Shown here piece after piece: positions 56,216 through 64,000 of a stretch of DNA of 64,000 bases. Location: positions 10,674,187 to 10,738,186 of the forward strand of contig NC_079474.1 in NCBI RefSeq assembly GCF_026230105.1. The letters run 5' to 3'. The number at the start of each line of letters is the position of its first letter. The first letter of the stretch is position 1. The DNA comes from Diorhabda sublineata (lineage: Eukaryota > Arthropoda > Insecta > Coleoptera > Chrysomelidae). The notes under the pieces are model-generated. The model did no database searches and was not told where the DNA came from. It saw only the letters and a list, made by a program, of their open reading frames with translations. The position numbers and the translations under genes are program-made.

Positions 56216-58799
56216 CCGTTTAAGCATTTCTATCGATTTATTGACTTGAAAACCTATATATTTCAATGAAAAAATTGATACATATTATCAGGAGAGGGTG
56301 TTTGATATACTCAGTGAATTCAGAAGCAGGAGGATAAAATTTAAAACACCCACACTTCATGACTTGCAACCTTTTTTCATAAATTATTATTTGAGGTCAT
56401 TTAAGGTCGTACAAGTCATAATTTCTTCTGTCCTGCGTCGACGTCCATCGACCGTAGTTAATTTCTTTCAATTGGTCATTGGCTTCTTCCAATTTCTTCT
56501 CCATGCTTTTATTCATATGTTTAATATGGTAGTCAATAAGATGTAAATTTTCGTCAAGCACTTAACATACTTTTTCCCTTATTATCTCCCTTCTAAATCT
56601 ATAGTTTTCCTTTTTGTGAAATTGATAACTTATGCGCTCATATTTTAATCAAACCTAATATAGAAATTAGTTTTTCTTTTTGATCTTTTTTGTCACTAGA
56701 ATTTGCAGTGGATCGATTTCTGGAAATGTTGATTATGTTGATTAAATTGACTCAATTACTATAATTATTAAAGAAATGTTGACTCTAATATTGGATTAGT
56801 ATCTAAAGAGATCAAGTATTCTAATAATTCTGAGTATAATGGAAGGAATAGAAGTAAATTGTTTAAAGGAAGAGAGTCTTGGCAGACACAATATCAATCA
56901 AATTTAATTTCAGTAGAGTGCCAGTAAGTTGGAAATTGAAGCAACTACGTGAAAATGTTGCCATCTAGTATTATATTAGTTATACATTGTTGAAGTAGAC
57001 TTAATTAATAGTTACATAGTCTGATGATTCTAACCAACATAATTTTATCATAATAATGGTAACCTTTATGATATAAAAAACGTTTATCGATGTATATTAT
57101 GTACTTCTTAATGATTATCTTAACCAATTTTTTTCATATGAATAGAGAAATAAAATCTCGAGGAAAAAATAAAACTTGATATTCTTACAAGAGATAAATA
57201 GGATCAGGAATCTTTCCTGATGTTTCTTTGATAAAATGTAGAACATCAAAATGTCGCAAAGACTAAAAACTGGATGTCAAATTTGACAAGCAGGATTCTA
57301 TGCTAAAATATCACAAAACTTATAGGAAAAGGAAAAAGTGGTGAATCAAATACACAAATATGGCAGCCTCAAAACCAATACTATCAATAAAAAAAATCAA
57401 TAAAGAGCTGTCACGAGGCACTTTCCAGAATACCTGACAATGAAGTTTGACTCTACTGGAAGAAACTCCAGAGCATGGAAACTTGCTAGAGGTAGAACGG
57501 GGGTAGAGAATGTTTGAAGAGGCAATGCGACTACAGATTTAATTGTTAAAATATTCTGTTTACGATAACGAAACACTCAATTCAGAAGATCATTGGAGTG
57601 ATTATTAGACGTTGTACTGTTCGCACAAGTCACCAAGTCTATTAGCTATAAAAGGACAAAATTAAGATGGTACTTAGTTAATTAGCTAAATTTCCGAATC
57701 GTGGAAAATGAAGGGTATTATATTGGACCTCAAACTTCCGATTGAACTAAAACCAATTTGGATGGAGGTTGTTTTTACCTAGTAAATAAATGAAGGAATA
57801 AAATTATTTATTTGAGTGTTAAGATCTTCGAATTCTACTATGGTGTATGATTATGTTGGGAGATAACGTTGTACGTTTTAAGCCGCCGACTCCAGTGATT
57901 ATTGTAAACAAAAACTTACCCCAATCGGGGATACAGGATGGAAAATGAACGACATCTTCTAGATTACTGGGTATATAATTCCAATATATAAGTTCAATAC
58001 GTATAATCATATCAGTTACAACTAACAACTATATGCATTATTTCTATATGCATTTAAATACACAACCTTGTCCTCGCTTAAGTTCAACTTTGTTCATATT
58101 GACTTTTTATTTATTTATTCTATGGAGAATTAATGATTAAAAATTAAGCATTTAATGCGTGGAGACAAGCCCAATCAGCCTTTTCTGTATAAAATCGTGA
58201 TAAGATTCAATCAAATCAAAATCTTCGAGTTAAAATTAAATAAAAACATACACCGAGTATTCAAATGATAATATAATTTTAGAATGATTCGCTTGAAGTT
58301 TCTGTTGTTGTGTGATTATGTGGAGAAACGCAGACCTCGAGAATTTTATAGGAATTATGGGCTTATGAATAATTCACATGAAAAAACGTCGAGTTGTGAC
58401 TTAATTTGAAGTTTTGTTTTCATTATGGATTTATGGAAGGACTACATGGAAAAAACGTGGAAATTTCGCCGAGGTGACAACGTTAAAAGGTTATTTATAA
58501 TTCTTTTGGTGAGTGAAATGACTAGTGGAAAAACAAATAAGAAAAACAACATTAAATATTTTAATACAAAAGCGATGATGTTTTTCGTTTTTTATTTCAC
58601 AAAAATAATGTTATAAATTCATTATTTATACGTATTTGGAAATCATATATTCATCCCCCATAGAAGAAAGAACTCAATTCAAATAAACGGTTATAAATCT
58701 TTTTGGGGGTGTAGGGTAATCTACTGAAATTACATATTCAGCATACCAACAAATGAATATTGATCATCAAATTTCCAAAAACTATCCATTTCGAAAAAT
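56216..58799. other. No confirmed gene; two weak exon candidates
   Basis: On the minus strand a frame from 58028 reads MIIRIELIYWNYIPSNLEDV and then HFPSCIPDWG, ending at a consensus donor GGG|GTAAGT near 57922. On the plus strand, ATG at 58425 starts DLWKDYMEKTWKFRRGDNVK and ends at TTTTG|GTGAGT near 58509. Neither is recognised. The rest is AT-rich. Confidence 0.2.
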
Positions 58800-60500
58800 A
58801 TTTCAGGATCTTGAAAATATTTTATCAGAAATATCCCCTTTCCTAAATATTTTATATTTTCGTTAGATAAAACTTTTTTTAACAATAATTTTGTGAATAT
58901 TAGTGCTAAAACCTTCAACAAATTTTCATTTTTCAGAATTTTTCATGTTATTTGAATGGTTATTTTGAGCTCAAAAAATATTATTTTTCTAATTATTTCA
59001 CGTTTTATGTAGAGAAAATACTAATTGATATAGCTATGTGAATATTTGTGCTAAAATCATTTTAAAAAGCTTTTTGCGTTCTTCAAAAATTTGATCGAGC
59101 TTTTTATTTGAAACGCTTATTTTTCTTTAAGAAATTTTTCAATTAAAAAGAAATTCTACGATTAATTGTTCCATAATATTCAATAACTCATTATTTTAAG
59201 TTCTTGTGAATTTTTTATCAATAATTTTAAATTTTCTTATAGAAAAACTTCCAATTTACTATAATTTGTGTGCTAAAATCTTCTTCATATACTCCATTTC
59301 GAATTGAATATAATTATACCTATTTTGCTATTGCGCTGAATGATGATGTGGAAATATTCTTCTTTTTTCAATATATATATTTTTCCCACAATTTTTCCCT
59401 GTAGGATCTCATATTTTGATCCTTTCGTGATGTGTCTGAGATTAATTTCTCAAAAACCACTCATTTCATAAAATTTTGGTATTCTTAAAAAATTTTCATC
59501 GGATTTTCTCGAATAAAAACGCTTTCTGTTCTAATTATGTCAAATCTCTTTAAGAAAACTTCTAATTAAGTATATTTTGTTAATATTCCCCATTAAACCT
59601 TCAATAACGCTCAAAGTTTTCTCGAATTTCTCGAAAAAATGCTTCCTGTTCTAATTAAGGATATTTTTGTTAATATTCGCCCTTCAAACTTGAAGTACCG
59701 TCCATTTTGAAGAATTTTATCGGATTTTTTCGAAAATCCCATCAAAATTTCTTTAGTGAAACTTCTAGTCAAGGATATTTTTGTTATCATTTGCCCCCCT
59801 CCATTTTCTACGTTTATTAAGCAGTTTTGTGAAATTTTTTCAAAAAAGTTCCTCATATTTCAATTATTTCCAATTTTCTTGTCTCAAAACTCTCAACGAC
59901 TCTCCATTTTGTAAAATTTTCTACGCTCTTTAAAAAGTTTTATCAAATGTTTCCGAAAAAATTGTTCCTGTTCCAATCATTTTGATTATTCTTCAAGAAA
60001 ACTTCTAATTTAGGATATTTTTGTTAATATTCTCCTCCAAACGTTCCAGAACCTTCTAGGAGTTTTCGACGTTCTTTTAAAAGTTTTATTGAACTTTTTG
60101 GAAAAAATTCTTCCTGTTTCAGTTATTTCAAATTTACTCTACTTGAACTTGAAAATATTTGTGTAGAAATCACCCTAAAACCTTCCAGAATCTTCTATTT
60201 TGAAAAATTTTCTAATGCCTTTAAAAAGTATCATCGAATTTTTTTCGAAAAACTGCTTTCTGTTCCAATAATTCGGAGCTTTCTTCAAGAAAACGTCTGA
60301 TTGACACTTTTTTCGTGAATATTTGATCCAAAACGTCCAACAATGATTTATTTTGAATAATTTCTTACGTTCTTTAGAATTTGTTTTCTCAGAAATGTTT
60401 CTTTTCCCAATTATTACATGTTTTCTTTGAAGAATCTCTAATGCTCCATAATACTGTGAATCTTAATCTTAAAACCTCCCATTTTAATGAATTTTCCACG
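58800..60500. repeat. Decayed tandem array, unit about 145 bp
   Basis: A block of the form AAAACTTCTAATT, (GG)ATATTTTTGTTAATATT, then a C-rich CTCAAACCTTCCAGAA and TTTTGAAAAATTTTC recurs at about 58861, 59004, 59233, 59547, 59640, 59748, 59988, 60131, 60280 and 60423. Spacings are mostly near 143-149, with shorter or longer ones that fit deletions and lost units. About 11 units are recognisable. The period is not a multiple of three and frames close often, so it is not protein-coding. Confidence 0.75.
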
Positions 60501-62033
60501 TTTCTCAAAAAAGTTTTATTGTCAATATAGTACGGCTTCCACAGTATCACACAAAACTTTATAAAATAGACAATATTGATGACAAATAATTTCATTTCAC
60601 ACTAAAAAATTTATTTAAATTGTTTTTTCATCTAAATTTTTATATTTATTTCGAATATTATAATTTTTACTTTTCGAATATCTACACCTCTCTGACAATG
60701 TCACTTTATAGCTTTTGCCACTCACGTTTTTCATTAAATTTCTATGAAATTTTGATGGACTATCAACACTAAAAATAACTTATCAAAATTTTTAGTATTT
60801 ATTAGTGAATTAATACACACTGTTTCTTACGTTTTTAATTAATTTATACACTAAACAATATACTTAACTTAACAATTTACTTATAAATATCACTTAAATA
60901 ATTTATGCGATCACTTTTACTAATTCGTTCTATTCATTACGACTATTTATTCTACAAAGTTCTGGAACAAAAAGAATTGGATAAATAGACTTCCCTAGGA
61001 ATTATTTAAAAGAAATGCAGCGAATAAACCGCCTGCTATAATAAATAGTTTCAAAAGGAAACATCAAAGGCGCTTCCACCATTTATCAAAAATGCGAAAT
61101 TCGCCGAATTTTGAAATTCCATAGTAGGACAGGGTCGACCTAAGGATCCATTTCACGAGCTTTTATGTTTCGATTGTAAACAACTTGTGAACGGCGAAGG
61201 TTCCGCATTTAGTTCTCTACATCTTAGTGACAGATGGATGGAAAGTTTCTTTTTCTTCTTTGTGGGCATATGTTCAATTTCATCATAGCAAACGTACAAG
61301 TAATTTTTTCTTGTTAAATTCGAAAGCAACATGTATGTACTACATGGTATCTTCAACTATTTGTGTGTAACAAATCAATTTGTTTGAATATTATCACAAT
61401 TTATCTCAACTATTAATATTAACAAATTATTTGCCACTGTTAGGTTACTCATATTCCGAATAAACGCTGCGAATTTCCATGTACAGCTGGAATAAATTTG
61501 AATAAATGACATACAACCCATTTTCGACGTCGTTATGTTAAGCCATAGTTTCACAATTCAAAAATAGCTCGTACATTATTTAACAATTATTTCGAATTTT
61601 CGAATTATAATACATTGCTAATTTGACACGTACCTGTATTAATATTCATCGTATGTTTCGATTTAAATATTCAGAAGATCCTATGGCAACAGATGAATCA
61701 GCAATTTATTATAAAGATTAAATACAATTTATTTATTGAAATAATTTACAATAACAAAAAAAAGTTCAAAAATACACAATGGAAACTAACTGCATGATGA
61801 ATTAGAAAAAATAATAGTAGAAGAAGAAAGCTTGGAAGGATTAATATCATAATTAAAGGAATGGAGTAGAAAGTAAATTTAAAAAAAATAATTATACAAC
61901 CATAATAACATTGTTCTCGCCCGATATTTAATTATATATTTCAACAATTATTCGATTGAAAGTAGCAGTACTTGTTAAGTTCACGTGAATCCTCAGGACT
62001 CAATTTTGGAAAGTATTTTACTTTCTTTATAAG
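60501..62033. other. No gene recognised
   Basis: AT-rich sequence. The minus frame at 61356-61153 lies in a slightly GC-richer patch (61100-61230) but shows no motif. Confidence 0.35.
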
Positions 62034-63074
62034 AAGATGGTCCCAGAAGTACCTGGCCTGACCTAAAGATGGCGATAGTTCCTTGATAAAAACTACTGTA
62101 TTAGAAAGTATACAATCTATACAGCATATGTTTCAAGTTTGAAGAAGCTACGTTGTTTAGTCATCAATAGTGAACGGTTTTACTGAATTTGTAAACATGG
62201 AAAAAATTGATCATCATCGTTTTGTGATCCAATACTTTTATTTGAAAGGCCTTAGCCCAACCAATATGAAAGCTAAGCTAGATTCTACCCTGCTTCTTTG
62301 TTATGAACAGTAAAATATTGCAATAAGTAGCAGATTTTAAAAGAGGCCGTACGACCTGCGAAGACCAACATCTTAGAGATTGACCAAATGAAGTGACGAT
62401 TCCTCGAATGTTGAAGAAAGGTATTGTATGATCCTCGACTGAAATTACGCAAGCTAGCAGATATGGTAGGTATTCCAAAAACTGTGTTACATAGCATATT
62501 AACTGAAAACTTGAACTGTCTTCAAAATGGTTGCCGCGTTGGTTCACAGTATAACAAACACAGAGTCATGAATAAAGTTTTACGCCGTTTCATAACTATA
62601 CATGAAACGTGGGTCTATCACTTCACTCTCGAAACAAAAGAGCCATCAAAACAATGAACTGAAAAGGAAGAACCGGCTTCAATGAAAGCAAAGACCGTTC
62701 CATCTGCAGTCAAGGTCCTGTCGTAGGTTTACTGGAATGCGCGAGAGATAATTTTCATTGACTATCTAGAAAAAGAAAAAACTATCAACGACGAATATTA
62801 TGCGAATTTATTGCAACGTTTAAGCGAAGAAATCAAGCCGCATTTGGCTAAGAACAAAGTATTGTTTCCTTTAGACAATGCACCAACTCAACAATCCATT
62901 ATTGCAATAATCAAAATTAATAAATTAAAATTTGAACTGATACCTCAGGTACCCTACTCGCCATATTTGGCTCCTTTAAGTTTGTTTCCAGATTGGAAAA
63001 AATGGTCGGTGGTCAAAGATTTTCCAACAATTATGTTTTCTTTGTTGAGCCAGGTACTTGAACAATCCTCGTAT
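62034..63074 (+). mobile_element. mariner element with both ends, degenerate
   Basis: The 5' end is GATGGTCCCAGAAGTACCTG near 62036. The 3' end is GAGCCAGGTACTTGAACAAT and ATCCTCGTA near 63073, so both inverted ends are present. The frame 62424-62657 has LRKLADMVGIPKTVLHSIL (HTH) and RFITIHETWVYHF, where the first catalytic Asp (normally DE) is replaced by HE. The frame 62811-63116 has VLFPLDNAPTQQ, retaining the second Asp, and VPYSPYLAPLSLFPDWKKWS, where the third Asp position is lost. The C-terminus is truncated. This is the best-preserved copy of the family by length. Confidence 0.85.
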
Positions 63075-63360
63075 AAACTAGGAATTTCACACGTCAAACT
63101 TTATCTCACTTTGTAAATTGTTGTATTTAAATTTACAAAATATCATCCTGTATTGAACAAAACAAACTTAAACAGATTAAAATTATGTTTGAAGATGGGA
63201 TTAAGCCGTGGGAACAAGTTCGTTTGTATGGATTATTGAATTTACATATCTTTCTTCTACTGGAAAAACAATTTCGAACTGATTAAAAGCTCACTTAAGG
63301 ATTTAAACTAAACTAAATACGAATTAGAAATATATTGATAATACATCTCGATAAAATTCT
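63075..63360. other. Nothing recognised
   Basis: AT-rich spacer between the mariner and the pyrimidine-rich tract. Confidence 0.4.
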
Positions 63361-64000
63361 CTATATCTGCCGTTCTATTTCTTGATGAGTATCTCTTCTT
63401 TCGTTAAATTCTTCCATTTTCATTTTTTCCCTAGCTCCTCTATCCCTTTCCTTTTATATTAATTCTCTTTAACGGTATATTATTTTTCATAATCCCAATC
63501 TTTATTTTGTATATCTTTCCTTAAAAATTCTTCTCTTGATACTTGTCGCTCTTTTTGACAATCTTCAAACATTTATCTGATTATCATCAAGCGTTTCAAT
63601 CCTTTGGATTAAAATCCTTTTTTGAGGTGGATTACTCCTCGTTTTCTATTTTTTGTTTTCTTCATAGTTTATCGTTTGTCTTGGCTGCTTTTGTTTTTTT
63701 TCCATTCTTTTCGGTTCTAGCATTTTGCCCTCCAGTTCTCTAAATTAAATGCTCCTTATGTCCTCTTCTTTTTCGTTTCTCCAAGTCTTTCTCGGCCTGT
63801 TTCTTCTCCTTGGCCACAATGGGGTCCATTGCGTTATTCTTTTGATCATTTCAGTTCATTTTCTTCCCATTATCTGCCCAGCCGTGTCGAGCCTATGCTT
63901 TTATGTATCTCACTATATTCTCCTTCTCCAGCTCTATTTCTTCGTTTTCCTTTGCTCTCCTTTCCTCCTCATGTGTTGTGTTTGGATCTGTTAGGGCCGA
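63361..64000 (-). mobile_element. Pyrimidine-rich tract, probable LINE tail on minus strand
   Basis: The plus strand is extremely C/T-rich, so plus frames at 63543-63743 and 63749-63994 are low-complexity shadows. On the minus strand IKRITQWTPLWPRRRNRPRK and TWRNEKEEDIRSI appear near 63855-63755, resembling the RQWT and GRPRK.W..EIEED tail of insect non-LTR pol proteins. The fragment may continue past the window edge. Confidence 0.4.

Noticed and set aside
59611..59856. 81-codon minus frame with repeated KISL.R.F pattern
   Set aside because: It lies in the decayed 145-bp tandem array; the unit length is not a multiple of three and neighbouring units are closed, so it is a chance frame.
63543..63994. 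Two plus-strand hydrophobic frames that look like membrane proteins
   Set aside because: They are translations of a C/T-rich tract, which always gives Phe/Leu/Ser-rich frames; the minus strand carries a LINE-like tail.

Overview
The window looks like intergenic or intronic DNA from an AT-rich, repeat-laden insect nuclear genome. A beetle-like source is my best guess, but this is inference. There are no bacterial operons, ribosome binding sites or CRISPR arrays. Nearly every recognisable protein fragment belongs to a eukaryotic transposable element: mariner, a second IS630/Tc1-mariner lineage with an extra N-terminal helix-turn-helix, piggyBac, Helitron, Crypton, Jockey/CR1-like and other LINEs, and a Ty3/gypsy LTR element. 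Most are broken by stops, frameshifts and internal deletions. Long open frames are rare and short, and most are chance frames in AT-rich sequence.

Host genes are sparse. A compact two-exon gene for a small THEG-repeat-like protein (plus strand, 2120-3008) has good splice sites and a poly(A) signal. A single CUB-domain exon (minus strand, 11463-11683) has clean acceptor and donor sites and must belong to a much longer gene whose other exons I could not find here. A minus-strand coding fragment at the left edge (9-314) is protein-like but unrecognised and contains a stop. A few other open stretches ending at good splice donors (14791, 57922, 58425) are weak exon candidates.

Layout. 0-6 kb: decayed coding fragment, a concentric foldback element, the THEG-like gene, a mariner, and a nested inverted-repeat composite. 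6.8-9.1 kb: mariner 3' end, IS630-type transposase remnant, LINE tail. 9.9-14.3 kb: Jockey-like LINE, CUB exon, tRNA-Val-like sequence, Helitron helicase tail with a CTAG terminus. 15.5-19 kb: second foldback family, LINE fragment, IS630-type element with roughly 300-bp inverted repeats. 20.3-25.2 kb: LINE remnants and a Crypton tyrosine recombinase with a 51-nt intron. 25.6-26.4 kb: element rich in the GTGCGGGAAAGT motif. 28-32.8 kb: LINE tail, mariner, IS630-type remnant, Helitron-type end. 32.8-38.3 kb: essentially featureless AT-rich DNA. 38.3-41 kb: IS630-type remnant, second copy of the concentric foldback family, piggyBac remnant. 42-47.4 kb: LINE tail, small palindrome with a hammerhead-like core, solo inverted-repeat fragment, mariner of a second lineage. 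48.3-53.3 kb: internally deleted gypsy-like LTR element plus a second fragment, and an HTH fragment. 53.9-56.2 kb: (TA)48, another IS630-type element with inverted repeats, LINE tail. 58.8-60.5 kb: decayed tandem array of roughly 145-bp units. 62-64 kb: mariner and a LINE tail in a pyrimidine-rich tract.

The most unusual structural signals are the foldback family whose arms contain nested ACAGGGTG ends, the 43.5-kb palindrome, the Crypton with its intron, and the decayed tandem array. All coordinates of repeat boundaries are read by eye and approximate.
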